Shown: positions 6,738 through 16,545, counted from the first letter of the stretch. The stretch is DNA of 64,000 nucleotides from Marinobacter sp050379415 (GCF_050379415.1 NZ_JBNRLS010000006.1:1-64000), one strand, 5' to 3'. Numbers and translations are program-made. The notes: generated by a model not told the origin, from the letters alone.

Positions 6738-8156
6738 ATGCTCTGGCTGTACCTGCACTTTCCACACCTGCTGCTGGACCATATCCGCCGTGACCGGGAG
6801 GATCAACGCCCCCTGGTTATTGTGGAAGGCTCCGGCCAGCGCGTTATCCAGGCCTGCCCGGCTGCCCGGGACCAGGGCGTGCGTGCCGGCATGCGCCTGA
6901 AAACCGCCATCAACCTGGTCCCGGAACTGGGCATGGTGCGGGCACAGCCCGAGCAGGAAGCCCGGATACTGGAAGACCAGGCCCGGTGGCTGTACCGTTA
7001 CGCTGCCCACATCGTATTGGTATCCCCGGATGGCCTCCTGGCGGAAATCGGCAGTCTGCAGAAGCTGTACGGCGGCCTGCCGGCGGTCTGGCAAACAGTG
7101 GAACAGGCCCTGAACGAACACCGGCTCACCGCCTGGATTGCCATTGGCCATACTCCGCTGTCAGCCCGACTGATTGCCCGGGCCGGAAAGGGGGAATGCA
7201 CAGCGGACAAGGGCCACATTCTGCGGGCACTGGAGAATATGCCTCTGCTGGCCGCGGAGTTTGATGGCAAAACCTGCACCCGTCTGCAGCGTCTGGGCCT
7301 GAACACGCTGGGCGAGGTATTCGCCCTGCCAGCACCGGAGCTGGCCCGCCGGCTGTCTCCGGAAACCCTGGCCCGCATCCAGAAAATCCAGGGTACAAGG
7401 CCGGATCCGCAAACACCCTGGCAACCGCCCCACTCGTTTCGCCAGCAGGCGGATTTCATTCAGGAGATCGAACACACCCAGGGGCTGCTGTTTCCGCTGC
7501 AACGCATACTCTCGGAGCTGGAAGACGACCTGTGCTGGCGCCAGCAGGACACCGACAGCCTGCACCTGATCCTGCGCCATCGGCACGAGGAAGACACCCG
7601 ACTGCGCATCCGCACCTCGGGGCCGGAGCACCGGGCCGAGGCCTTCCTGAACCTGATCCGGCTGCGATTGGAACAGCAGCCATTGCGGGCTCCGGTGGTT
7701 GCCCTGGTGCTGTCGGTGAAACGCTTCCTCGCCCGGGAAACATCCGTGGGTCAGGATCTTCTGGGCGAGAACCAGGACCTGAACGAGGCCTGGCACACTC
7801 TGATGAGCCGGCTACAGGCCCGGCTGGGCGAGCAATCCCTGAAACGGTTATCCCCCCAGGCGGACCATCGCCCGGAGCGGGCCTGGTCGGCCACAGAGGT
7901 GCAACAGAAACACAAAACCCGTCTTTCAGCCACGGAAAACCTGCCCCGCCGCCCACTCTGGCTGCTGCAGGGCCCGCAACCGCTGACCGAACCGCCGGCG
8001 GCCTGGTTTGCCGGGCCGGAACGCATCAGTGGCGGCTGGTGGGACGGCCAACGGGTACATCGGGATTACTACATCGCCCAGCTGCAAAGCGGCCAGCTGG
8101 CCTGGGTCTTCCGGGATGTGCGCAAGGGCTGGTTCATCCATGGCTGGTTCGGGTAA
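6738..8156 (+). CDS. imuB: ImuB, Y-family polymerase-like mutasome hub
   Basis: Product of 472 aa related to Y-family polymerases (DinB/UmuC). The start MLWLYLHFPHLLLDHI lacks the catalytic Asp of true Y-family enzymes, as is usual for ImuB, which acts as a non-catalytic scaffold linking DnaE2 to the beta clamp. A helix-hairpin-helix-like region lies at about 180-215 (LQRLGLNTLGEVFALP). The C-terminal extension ends with RRPLWLLQGPQPL, a typical ImuB motif region. It sits between imuA and dnaE2 and should be co-transcribed from the LexA-controlled promoter. Confidence 0.92.
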   Translation: MLWLYLHFPHLLLDHIRRDREDQRPLVIVEGSGQRVIQACPAARDQGVRAGMRLKTAINLVPELGMVRAQPEQEARILEDQARWLYRYAAHIVLVSPDGLLAEIGSLQKLYGGLPAVWQTVEQALNEHRLTAWIAIGHTPLSARLIARAGKGECTADKGHILRALENMPLLAAEFDGKTCTRLQRLGLNTLGEVFALPAPELARRLSPETLARIQKIQGTRPDPQTPWQPPHSFRQQADFIQEIEHTQGLLFPLQRILSELEDDLCWRQQDTDSLHLILRHRHEEDTRLRIRTSGPEHRAEAFLNLIRLRLEQQPLRAPVVALVLSVKRFLARETSVGQDLLGENQDLNEAWHTLMSRLQARLGEQSLKRLSPQADHRPERAWSATEVQQKHKTRLSATENLPRRPLWLLQGPQPLTEPPAAWFAGPERISGGWWDGQRVHRDYYIAQLQSGQLAWVFRDVRKGWFIHGWFG

Positions 8157-8160
8157 CGCG

Positions 8161-11100
8161 ATGTCCGGCTACGCCGAGCTCTTCTGTTTCAGCAACTTCA
8201 CCTTCCTGACCGGCGCCTCCCACCCCCACGAACTGGCGGAACGGGCGGCGGAGCTGGGCTACACCGCCCTGGCCATCACCGATGCCTGCTCCGTGGCCGG
8301 CATTCCCCGAGCCTGGGCGGCCCTGAAGGAAAGCCCGGTCAAGCTGATTACCGGCAGCTGGTTCGAGCTGGAGAATGCCCCGGCTGGAGCTGCAATACCT
8401 CGCTTCATCCTCCTGGCCCGCACCCGCAGGGGTTATGGCCAGTTATGCCGGTTGATCACCACAGGCCGTCGCCGCGCCGAGAAAGGCCAGTACCAACTGT
8501 TTTTCAGGGATGTGGAAACCCACGAGCTGGACGATTGCCTGTGTCTCTGGCTGCCACCGGCCATACCCGCAGCGGATGCTGACCAGGCTCTGGCCTGCGG
8601 CGAATGGCTGCAGCGGCTGTTTGATCACCGGTTCTGGATTGCCGCCGCCCGCACCCTGGAGTCCGGGGAAGAGCAGCAACTGGCCCGCATCCGCTGGCTG
8701 GCCAACCAGCTCCACTGCCCCATCACCGCCTGCGGCGAAGCCCACATGCACAGCCGGGAACGCCAGCCCCTGCAGGACGTACTCACTGCCCTGCGCCACC
8801 ACACCACCCTGGAAAACGCCGGCCACTGCCTGTTCCAGAACGGCGAGCGCTATCTGCGCCCCTTGCCGGTTCTGCAACGGCTGTTCCCGGAGGCCTGGCT
8901 ACAACAGACCTTGCGCATTGCCCAGGCCTGCACCTTCGAGCCAGGCAGCCTGCGCTACGAATACCCGCCGGACCTGGTGCCGGAGGATGAAACGCCTGCC
9001 GGCTACCTCAAACGCCTGACCCGTGAAGGCGAGCGCCGGCGCTACCCGGATGGCACCCCACTCCAGGTCCAGGGCCTGATCCGCAAGGAGCTGGAGCTGA
9101 TCTCGGAGATGAAGTACGAACACTACTTTCTCACCATCCAGGACATCGTCGCCTTCGCCCGCAGCCAGGGCATCCTGTGCCAGGGTCGGGGCTCGGCGGC
9201 CAACTCGGCGGTGTGCTACTGCCTGGGCATTACCGAAGTGAACCCGGCCAACGTGGAACTGCTGTTCGAACGGTTCATCTCCAGGGACCGCAACGAACCG
9301 CCGGATATCGATGTGGATTTCGAGCACGAACGGCGGGAGGAAGTCATCCAGTACATCTATCGGCGCTATACCCGGGAACGGGCCGCGCTGGCGGCCACAG
9401 TCATCCGCTACCGCCCCCGCAGCGCCATTCGCGATGTGGGCAAGGCCCTGGGTTTCGATCCGGCCCTGGTGGAACAACTGCTGGACGGCATCGACTGGCG
9501 GGACAAGGCCACCAACTGGCGCCAGCAGATCCTGGACAAGAACCTCACCCGCAACCCGAAGGTAGCGGACCAGTTTTTTACCCTGGTAAACACCCTGCTC
9601 GGCTTTCCCCGGCACCTGTCCCAGCATGTAGGCGGCTTTGTGATCAGTTCCGGTCCGCTGGCCGAACTGGTGCCGGTCGAGAACGCTGCCATGGAGGGCC
9701 GTACCGTGATCCAGTGGGACAAGGACGACCTGGAAAGCCTCGGGCTGATGAAAGTGGACGTATTGGCCCTCGGCATGCTCTCAGCCATCCGCAAGGCACT
9801 GGAGCTGATCAGCGAACAAAAAGGCGGCCCATTCACTATCCAGGACATCCCCCAGGAAGACCCGGACACCTACGCCATGCTCCAGAAGGGCGACAGCATC
9901 GGCGTATTCCAGGTGGAATCCCGCGCCCAGATCAACATGCTGCCGCGACTGAAGCCGGAGACTTACTATGATCTGGTCATCGAAGTCGCCATCGTCCGCC
10001 CCGGTCCCATCCAGGGCGACATGGTCCACCCCTACCTGCGCCGCAAACACGGCCTGGAACCGGTGGACTACCCCAACGACGCCGTCCGCCGCGTACTGGA
10101 GCGAACCCTGGGGGTGCCCATCTTCCAGGAGCAAGTGATCAAACTCGCCATGGTCGCCGCCGGCTTCTCCGCCGGCGAAGCCGACCAACTCCGCCGCGCC
10201 ATGGCCGCCTGGAAATCCCACGGCGATCTCACCCCGTTCCGGCAAAAACTCATCACCGGCATGCTCGAACGCGGCCACGACGCCGACTTCGCCGAACGCC
10301 TGTACCAGCAGATCTGCGGCTTCGGCGGCTACGGCTTCCCCGAATCCCACGCCGCCAGCTTCGCCCTGCTGGTGTACGTCTCCGCCTGGATCAAACGCCA
10401 CTACCCGGCAGCCTTCTACTGCGCCCTGCTCAACAGCCAGCCGATGGGTTTCTACTCCCCATCCCAACTGGTCCAGGACGCTCGCCGCCACAACGTCACC
10501 GTGTTACCACCGGACATCAATCACAGCCACTGGAACCACACCCTCGAAGGCCCGGACCACCACCTGCGCCTGGGCCTCAGAATCATCCAGGGCCTCTCCG
10601 CCAGCGGCGCCGACCGCATCCACCAGAACCGCCCGGCCAACGGCTACCGCTCCGCCGCAGAACTCCGCCGCCAGGCCGGCCTCAACCAGCGGGACATGGA
10701 ACTCCTCGCCGGCGCCAACGCCATGCCCGGCTTCACCGCCAACCGCCACCAGGCCTACTGGCAACTGCTCGACCACGAACAGCCCACCGAACTGTTCGCC
10801 GCAGAAGACCCGGACGACTATCAACCGGAGCACTGCGACCAACTCCCCGAACCCACCGAAGGCCAGAACGTCGTAGCCGACTACGCCAGCCAGGGCCTCA
10901 CCCTCCAACGCCACCCCCTGGCCCTGCTCCGGCAGCAAGGCCACCTGAGGTTCTGCCTCACCTCCGAACAACTCAAAACCACCAAAGCCGGCATCCCCGT
11001 CCAGGTCGCCGGCCTAGTCACCGGCCGCCAACGCCCCGGCTCCGCCTCCGGCGTCACCTTCGTCACCCTCGAAGACGAAACCGGCAACGTAAACGTCGTA

Positions 11101-11274
11101 GTCTGGCTGGAAACCGCACGGCGGCAACGGAAGCCATTGCTGACTGCCCGGCTGTTACATGTGAAAGGCGTGCTGGAGAGAGAGGGGGATATTGTGCATG
11201 TCATGGCGGGGAAACTGTCGGACCTGAGCCATCTGATCAACTCGTTACCGGTCAGTTCGAGAGATTTTCACTGA
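8161..11274 (+). CDS. dnaE2: error-prone DNA polymerase DnaE2 (ImuC)
   Basis: C-family polymerase of 1037 aa that performs SOS mutagenic synthesis. A PHP domain lies at the N-terminus (YAELFCFSNFTFLTGASHP). The catalytic palm motif PDIDVDFEHERREEV, with the paired Asp residues, is near residue 380, and the finger region HLSQHVGGFVIS follows. An OB-fold (VQVAGLVTGRQRPGSASGVTF) starts near residue 950. The ATG at 8161 lies 4 nt after the imuB stop; longer in-frame starts would overlap imuB by 150 nt. The length is normal for DnaE2, shorter than replicative DnaE. Confidence 0.94.
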   Translation: MSGYAELFCFSNFTFLTGASHPHELAERAAELGYTALAITDACSVAGIPRAWAALKESPVKLITGSWFELENAPAGAAIPRFILLARTRRGYGQLCRLITTGRRRAEKGQYQLFFRDVETHELDDCLCLWLPPAIPAADADQALACGEWLQRLFDHRFWIAAARTLESGEEQQLARIRWLANQLHCPITACGEAHMHSRERQPLQDVLTALRHHTTLENAGHCLFQNGERYLRPLPVLQRLFPEAWLQQTLRIAQACTFEPGSLRYEYPPDLVPEDETPAGYLKRLTREGERRRYPDGTPLQVQGLIRKELELISEMKYEHYFLTIQDIVAFARSQGILCQGRGSAANSAVCYCLGITEVNPANVELLFERFISRDRNEPPDIDVDFEHERREEVIQYIYRRYTRERAALAATVIRYRPRSAIRDVGKALGFDPALVEQLLDGIDWRDKATNWRQQILDKNLTRNPKVADQFFTLVNTLLGFPRHLSQHVGGFVISSGPLAELVPVENAAMEGRTVIQWDKDDLESLGLMKVDVLALGMLSAIRKALELISEQKGGPFTIQDIPQEDPDTYAMLQKGDSIGVFQVESRAQINMLPRLKPETYYDLVIEVAIVRPGPIQGDMVHPYLRRKHGLEPVDYPNDAVRRVLERTLGVPIFQEQVIKLAMVAAGFSAGEADQLRRAMAAWKSHGDLTPFRQKLITGMLERGHDADFAERLYQQICGFGGYGFPESHAASFALLVYVSAWIKRHYPAAFYCALLNSQPMGFYSPSQLVQDARRHNVTVLPPDINHSHWNHTLEGPDHHLRLGLRIIQGLSASGADRIHQNRPANGYRSAAELRRQAGLNQRDMELLAGANAMPGFTANRHQAYWQLLDHEQPTELFAAEDPDDYQPEHCDQLPEPTEGQNVVADYASQGLTLQRHPLALLRQQGHLRFCLTSEQLKTTKAGIPVQVAGLVTGRQRPGSASGVTFVTLEDETGNVNVVVWLETARRQRKPLLTARLLHVKGVLEREGDIVHVMAGKLSDLSHLINSLPVSSRDFH

Positions 11275-11335
11275 TCTCGAATCTACACATACCTTCAGGG
11301 TCTCGTTTCCGGAATCCCACTGAATGGTATGGGCG

Positions 11336-11439
11336 CCTGTCAGGGTCTCCCTCCCGGGAATGTTGAAGGCCATGGATGGCCTGAAACAAGCGCACATGGA
11401 CGTGCTCGTAGCGGTTCCCGGGAGGGAGACCCTGACAGG
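11336..11439 (+). repeat. palindromic dual-hairpin element, copy A
   Basis: Perfect 25-bp inverted arms (11336-11360 and 11415-11439) enclose a 54-nt core that is 47/54 identical to copy B (40762-40815). Inside the core, hairpin 1 (11361-11388) has a TGTT/AACA helix, a GA/GA internal loop, a GGCC-type stem and loop ATGGAT. Hairpin 2 (about 11392-11405) has a GCAC/GTGC stem and loop ATGGAC. Both loops fit C(ANGGAN)G, the CsrA/RsmA site. It lies 61 nt after the dnaE2 stop in the sense direction. No T-run follows, so it is not a canonical terminator. Confidence 0.85.
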
Positions 11440-11471
11440 TGCTTGCACCTTAAGTTAACGGCCAGAAACAA

Positions 11472-11500
11472 GAAAACCCCGCCCAAAGGCGAGGTCTTCT
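11472..11500 (-). terminator. intrinsic terminator of oadGAB
   Basis: CCCCGCC (11477-11483) pairs with GGCGAGG (11488-11494, one G-T) across a CAAAG-type loop. On the minus strand the hairpin is followed by TTTT. It lies 19 nt downstream of the oadB stop. Confidence 0.75.
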
Positions 11501-11518
11501 CAAAGCAACGGCAAGTGA

Positions 11519-12853
11519 TCAGCTCAACAACTTGATCATCACACCCGCAGCCACCGCAGAGCCGATAACACCAGCCACGTTCGGCCCCATCGCGTGCATC
11601 AGCAGGAAGTTCTGCGGATTGGCCTCCAGACCAACCTTGTTGGACACCCGCGCTGCCATCGGCACCGCGGATACACCGGCAGAACCGATCAGCGGGTTGA
11701 TCTGCTCCTTGGTCAGCTTATTCATCAGCTTCGCCATCAGCACACCACAAGCGGTACCGATACCGAATGCCACAATACCCAGCGCCAGAATACCCAGAGT
11801 CTGGGCGTCCAGGAACTTGTCCGCCATCAGCTTGGAGCCAACAGACAGCCCAAGGAAGATCGTGGTGATATTGATCAGGGCATTCTGGGCCGTATCGCTC
11901 AGACGCTCCACCACCCCACACTCACGCATCAGGTTACCGAAGCAGAACATACCCAGCAGCGGCGCCGCGTCCGGCAGGAACAGAACCACCGCGATAAGAA
12001 CAACCAGCGGGAAGATGATCTTCTCCTGCTTGCTCACCGGGCGCAGCTGGCTCATCTTGATGGCGCGCTCCTTCTGGGAGGTCAGCGCCTTCATGATTGG
12101 CGGCTGGATCATCGGCACCATCGCCATGTAGGCGTAGGCCGAAACCGCAATGGCACCCAGCAGATGCGGAGCCAGAACGCTGGACACGTAGATGGAGGTC
12201 GGGCCGTCCGCACCACCGATGATACCTATGGCCGCCGCTTCCAGGATGTTGAACTCCAGAACACCGGTCCAGTCCAGCAATGCAGCACCCAAGACGGTTC
12301 CGAAGATACCGAACTGAGCTGCCGCACCCAGCAACATGGTCTTCGGGTTGGCCAACAAAGGACCAAAGTCAGTCATGGCACCCACGCCCATGAAAATCAC
12401 CAGCGGCCCGATGGTGCTGCCGATAACCACCGAGTAGAAGTTATACAGCATGCCATTGCCGTAACCGAAGTCCTGGGCAATGGAATTGGCCATCGCCATC
12501 TCGGAGTAACTGGCCTCCTTGACAGCAACCTTGAAGGCTTCCTTCAGCTCGGGCGTCACCGCCTGGCCGGCCTGATAGGCCACATCCAGCGGTGCGGCCA
12601 GTGCGGCCAGAATCTGGGTCGCGTCGCTCTTGAGCGCGAAATGGATGGCATTTTCCGCCGCAGTCAGGGCGAGCCCTGCCTCCGGGATGTTCGCCAGGAT
12701 GCCGCCGAAACCGATCGGTACCAGCAGCAGTGGCTCAAAGCCCTTGCGAATCGCAAGGAACAGCAGAAGCAGGCCGATGGCGATCATGATCACCTGGCCG
12801 AGCTCGATGTTGAACAGGCCACTACCTGTCCAGAGTGTCATTAATTTATCCAT
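11519..12853 (-). CDS. oadB: oxaloacetate decarboxylase beta subunit, Na+ pump
   Basis: Integral membrane protein of 444 aa that decarboxylates carboxybiotin on OadA and couples this to Na+ export. About nine hydrophobic segments are visible. The family-conserved GGADGPTSIYVSS stretch (about 213-225), which holds a Na+-binding Asp, and the C-terminal HAMGPNVAGVIGSAVAAGVM are present. It is the last gene of the oadGAB operon, 13 nt after oadA. An intrinsic terminator follows. Confidence 0.95.
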   Translation of the reverse strand: MDKLMTLWTGSGLFNIELGQVIMIAIGLLLLFLAIRKGFEPLLLVPIGFGGILANIPEAGLALTAAENAIHFALKSDATQILAALAAPLDVAYQAGQAVTPELKEAFKVAVKEASYSEMAMANSIAQDFGYGNGMLYNFYSVVIGSTIGPLVIFMGVGAMTDFGPLLANPKTMLLGAAAQFGIFGTVLGAALLDWTGVLEFNILEAAAIGIIGGADGPTSIYVSSVLAPHLLGAIAVSAYAYMAMVPMIQPPIMKALTSQKERAIKMSQLRPVSKQEKIIFPLVVLIAVVLFLPDAAPLLGMFCFGNLMRECGVVERLSDTAQNALINITTIFLGLSVGSKLMADKFLDAQTLGILALGIVAFGIGTACGVLMAKLMNKLTKEQINPLIGSAGVSAVPMAARVSNKVGLEANPQNFLLMHAMGPNVAGVIGSAVAAGVMIKLLS

Positions 12854-12866
12854 GGAATGCTGGCCC

Positions 12867-14654
12867 TTATGCGATTGTCAGCATTTCATCATCAGGGGAT
12901 ACGGCGTCACCGACCTTGATGAAGACCTCACCGATGGTACCGGCTTTGGGTGCGCGAACTTCGGTTTCCATCTTCATGGCTTCGAGGATGATCAGGACAT
13001 CGCCCTCTTCCACGGTGTCACCCGGGGAAACCAGAACCTTGAAGATGTTGCCGCCCAGCGGTGCCACCAGAGGCTCACCTTCGCCGGCAGCAGGGGCCGG
13101 TGCGGAGGACGCCGCCGGTGCGGAAGCAGCACCACCCTCACCCTGGATCTGGGTGATCTCACCGCCTTCGGAAACAGCAACCACAAACTTCTTGCCGTTC
13201 ACTTCCACGGTGTAGGTCTCGGGGCCTTCAGATTTCTTGGCCGGAGCAGCGCTTTCGGCGGTCGGAACCGGCTCGAATGCATCCGGGTTGCCACGGTTTT
13301 CCAGGAACTTCAGGCCGATCTGCGGGAACAGCGCGTAGGTCAGCACGTCGTCTACGGTGTTTTCCGCCAGTTTGATGCCCTTCTCGTCGGCCAGTTTCTT
13401 CAGCTCGTCGGTCAGCTTGTCCATTTCCGGCTCAAGCAGGTCGGCCGGACGACAGGTCACGGGCTCTTTTCCGTCCAGAACCCGCTCCTGCAATTCTTTG
13501 TTCATGGGCGCCGGTGCTGCACCGTATTCGCCTTTGAGGATTGCAGAAGTTTCTTTGGAGATGGACTTGTAGCGCTCGCCGGTCAGAACGTTCAGTACCG
13601 CCTGGGTACCCACGATCTGGGAAGTCGGCGTTACCAGCGGGATAAAGCCCAGGTCTTCGCGTACCTTGGGAATCTCGTCCAGAACCTGGTCGAACTTGTC
13701 GCTCGCGTTCTGCTCACGCAGCTGGTTTTCCATGTTGGTCAGCATGCCACCGGGCACCTGGGCAATCAGGATGCGGGAATCGGTACCCCGGAGGCTGCCC
13801 TCGAACTTCGCGTACTTCTTGCGAACTTCGCGGAAGTATGCAGCGATTTCTTCCAGCAGGTTCAGATCCAGGCCGGTATCCCGGTCGGTGCCTTCCAGGA
13901 TCGCCACCACGGCTTCGGTGGGCGAGTGACCGTAGGTCATACTCATGGAGGAGATAGCGGTGTCCACGTTATCGATACCGGCTTCCGCCGCCTTGATGGC
14001 AGTGGCGGTCGACATGCCAGTCGTTGCGTGGCACTGCATGTGGATCGGAATATCCAGTTCTTTCTTCAGACGGCTGACCAGATCGTAGGCCACGTACGGC
14101 TTGAGAATACCCGCCATATCCTTGATCGCGATGGAGTCGGCACCCATGTCGGCCACTTCCTTCGCCAGCTCGACCCACATCTCGATGGTGTGAACCGGGC
14201 TGGTGGTGTAGGCAATGGTGCCCTGGGCGTGCTTGCCGGTCTTGCGAACGGCCTTGATGGCGCGATCCAGGTTGCGAGGGTCGTTCATCGCATCAAAAAT
14301 ACGGAATACGTCGACGCCATTCTCGGCGGCACGCTCACAGAAACGGTCCACCACGTCATCCGCATAATGGCGGTAACCCAACAGGTTCTGGCCACGCAGA
14401 AGCATCTGCTGCTGAGTGTTGGGCATGGCTTTTTTAAGCTCGCGGATGCGGTCCCAGGGATCTTCGCCCAGGTAGCGGATACATGAGTCAAAGGTAGCTC
14501 CACCCCAGGATTCCAGAGACCAGAAACCGACTTTGTCGAGTTTCTCGGCAATGGGCAGCATGTCATCCAGCCGCATACGGGTGGCAAGCAGGGACTGGTG
14601 GGCGTCACGCAGAATTACGTCCGTAATCCCCAGCGGTTTCTTTGTGTCAGTCAT
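12867..14654 (-). CDS. oadA: oxaloacetate decarboxylase alpha subunit
   Basis: Cytoplasmic carboxyltransferase with biotin carrier, 595 aa. The N-terminal TIM-barrel begins ITDVILRDAHQSLLATRMR (DAHQS is the metal and substrate motif). An Ala/Pro-rich linker (about 515-535) precedes the C-terminal biotinyl domain, where EAMKMETEV (about 558-566) holds the biotinylated Lys. It transfers CO2 from oxaloacetate to biotin, then passes it to OadB. It sits between oadG and oadB on the minus strand. Confidence 0.96.
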   Translation of the reverse strand: MTDTKKPLGITDVILRDAHQSLLATRMRLDDMLPIAEKLDKVGFWSLESWGGATFDSCIRYLGEDPWDRIRELKKAMPNTQQQMLLRGQNLLGYRHYADDVVDRFCERAAENGVDVFRIFDAMNDPRNLDRAIKAVRKTGKHAQGTIAYTTSPVHTIEMWVELAKEVADMGADSIAIKDMAGILKPYVAYDLVSRLKKELDIPIHMQCHATTGMSTATAIKAAEAGIDNVDTAISSMSMTYGHSPTEAVVAILEGTDRDTGLDLNLLEEIAAYFREVRKKYAKFEGSLRGTDSRILIAQVPGGMLTNMENQLREQNASDKFDQVLDEIPKVREDLGFIPLVTPTSQIVGTQAVLNVLTGERYKSISKETSAILKGEYGAAPAPMNKELQERVLDGKEPVTCRPADLLEPEMDKLTDELKKLADEKGIKLAENTVDDVLTYALFPQIGLKFLENRGNPDAFEPVPTAESAAPAKKSEGPETYTVEVNGKKFVVAVSEGGEITQIQGEGGAASAPAASSAPAPAAGEGEPLVAPLGGNIFKVLVSPGDTVEEGDVLIILEAMKMETEVRAPKAGTIGEVFIKVGDAVSPDDEMLTIA

Positions 14655-14695
14655 CGTGTCAGCCTTCTGTTAAAAGGTTCTAATCTGTTACCGGG

Positions 14696-14947
14696 TCACT
14701 TCTTGTGGCGTGACCGGTATTGTGCAATCGCCTTCTTGATGGCCTCGGCGGTGTCAGGATCAACCGACGCGGGCGCCTTTGGCTTGGCACGTGGTGTTCT
14801 GGCCGGGGTTGCCGGCTCTGGTGGCGCAAACCGTCCAATGAGTTTGGACATGAGGAGTGTCGCGAATACCAGGACAATCAGGAACACGAACACGAAGCCC
14901 ATGCCTGCGATCATCAGATCAACGGCTTGTGACATCAGCTCATTCAT
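14696..14947 (-). CDS. oadG: oxaloacetate decarboxylase gamma subunit
   Basis: Product of 83 aa with one N-terminal membrane segment (about residues 13-36), a Pro/Ala-rich linker and a basic C-terminus. This is the OadG architecture: it tethers OadA to OadB and helps bind Zn2+. It is first gene of the operon, 41 nt before oadA. Identity rests on topology and position, since OadG sequences are poorly conserved. Confidence 0.88.
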   Translation of the reverse strand: MNELMSQAVDLMIAGMGFVFVFLIVLVFATLLMSKLIGRFAPPEPATPARTPRAKPKAPASVDPDTAEAIKKAIAQYRSRHKK

Positions 14948-15171
14948 ATCGAACAGCTACCTGTATTGGTTTGTGTGATTTCCCCGCCTTGCCCGGTCCG
15001 ACCACTTAGACTAAGGTCTTACAGCCTTATCGGGACAAATCGGGAGGCAAAATCCTGCGTAATTTACCGTTTTCGCCTGCCGCGAGCAACCTGAACGAGT
15101 TTTTCCATACGGGCTTTCCGAGGCGCGTGGCCCGAATTGACAATTCTCCACAGCCCGGAGCCGTTCCGAAT

Positions 15172-16545
15172 TCAGGCATATCTGACACGTATTTTCCGCC
15201 CCTTGATCCGCCCCTGTTCGAGGCGCTTCAGAGCCTTGGCTGCAAGCTCCCGGTCGATAGCAACAAAGCACTGAAAATCAAACAGATCGATCTTGCCCAC
15301 AGCCTTGCCGGGAATGCCCGCTTCACCGGTCAGCGCGCCCAGAACATCACCGGGTCGCACCTTGTCCTTACGGCCGCCGGCAATACACAGTGTCCTCATG
15401 GCCGGTGCCACGGGCCGGCGCGGCACCGCCAGCAGGACTTCGGTATCGCCCCACTCCACCGGCCGCTTCCGGGCAGCTTCGAGCTGGCTGATCTTGTGGC
15501 CTTTGGCCGGTGTGCAGAGTGTGACCGCCAGGCCCTGTTCACCCGCACGGCCGGTCCGGCCCACACGATGGGTATGAACTTCGGGATCCCTTGCCGGCTC
15601 GGCGTTGATCACCAGGGGCAGGGATTTGATATCCAGCCCCCGGGCGGCCACGTCAGTAGCCACCAGTACCGAGCAACTCTGGTTGCCGAAACGCACCAGC
15701 ACGCTATCCCGTTCCCGCTGCTCCAGATCCCCGTGGAGCGCTAGAGCAGAAAAGCCACTGTCCCGCAGGCTGTCGGCAAGCTCATCACACTGCTGTTTGG
15801 TGGTACAGAACACAATGCAGGATGCAGGCTGGCGCTCAGATAGTACCGCCATGACCGCTTCGGCGGTGGCTCCGGAAGGAATCTCATAGAAGAGCTCGCG
15901 AATGTCCGGATTCTCCGCGGACGACTCCGCCCTCACATCCACGGGTTCGCGCTGGTAACGGCTGCTGAGTTTGCGGATAGCCTCCGGCCAGGTGGCGGAA
16001 AACATCAGGGTCTGGCGGGTATCCGGCGTGTGGGAAAGGATGTCCTCCATCGCTTCCTGAAAGCCCATATCCAGCATCCGGTCCGCTTCATCCAGGACAA
16101 CCGTACTGGCCTTGTCCAGCTTCAACGTGCCCTTGCGCAGGTGATCCTGGATACGCCCCGGCGTGCCCACAACGATATGCGCCCCGTGGCTCAGGGAGCC
16201 GATTTGCGGGCCGATGGCAACCCCGCCGCACAGGGTCAGCACCTTGATGTTCTTCCGGGCCCGGGCAAGTTCCCGCAGGGATTTCGCCACCTGATCCGCC
16301 AGCTCCCGGGTCGGGCACAATACTACCGCCTGGACAGCAAACAGCCGCGGCCGGAGACCCTCGATCAACCCGATTCCGAACGCCGCCGTTTTCCCGCTAC
16401 CGGTCTGGGCCATGGCAATCACATCCTTACCTGCCAGACAATGGGGCAATGCCCGGGTCTGGATCTCGGTGGGTTGTTCGAAGCCGAGCTGCTCAAGATT
16501 GGCAACCATGGCGGGTGACAGACCAAATTCTTTGAAGGAAGACAT
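15172..16545 (-). CDS. dbpA: ATP-dependent RNA helicase DbpA
   Basis: DEAD-box helicase of 457 aa that helps 50S subunit maturation by binding 23S rRNA hairpin 92. Motifs in order: Q motif (FEQPTEIQ), AQTGSGKT, PTRELA, TPGR, DEAD (VVLDEADRMLD), SAT, and HRVGRTGRAG. The C-terminal DbpA RNA-binding domain (about 385-457, ending GRKIRVRYA) separates it from other DEAD proteins. It is divergent from the DUF2058 gene, with 106 nt between starts. The 224-nt gap to oadG holds no gene I can support. Confidence 0.93.
   Translation of the reverse strand: MSSFKEFGLSPAMVANLEQLGFEQPTEIQTRALPHCLAGKDVIAMAQTGSGKTAAFGIGLIEGLRPRLFAVQAVVLCPTRELADQVAKSLRELARARKNIKVLTLCGGVAIGPQIGSLSHGAHIVVGTPGRIQDHLRKGTLKLDKASTVVLDEADRMLDMGFQEAMEDILSHTPDTRQTLMFSATWPEAIRKLSSRYQREPVDVRAESSAENPDIRELFYEIPSGATAEAVMAVLSERQPASCIVFCTTKQQCDELADSLRDSGFSALALHGDLEQRERDSVLVRFGNQSCSVLVATDVAARGLDIKSLPLVINAEPARDPEVHTHRVGRTGRAGEQGLAVTLCTPAKGHKISQLEAARKRPVEWGDTEVLLAVPRRPVAPAMRTLCIAGGRKDKVRPGDVLGALTGEAGIPGKAVGKIDLFDFQCFVAIDRELAAKALKRLEQGRIKGRKIRVRYA

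Noticed and set aside
11336..11439. Interpretation of the long palindromes as simple rho-independent terminators
   Set aside because: None of the three is followed by a T-run, the enclosed core is conserved and itself structured, and the oadB terminator is a separate hairpin at 11472-11500.
11245..11448. Short ORFs across the dual-hairpin elements, sharing an ATSTSxCACxxPS-like peptide
   Set aside because: The shared peptide follows from nucleotide conservation of the core; substitutions preserve base pairing rather than protein sequence, and the ORFs differ in length and have no ribosome sites.
15060..15150. A minus-strand frame ending MEKLVQVARGRRKR, just downstream of dbpA
   Set aside because: The basic peptide looks protein-like and might be the end of a small gene, but no start codon with a ribosome site precedes it and I recognise no family.
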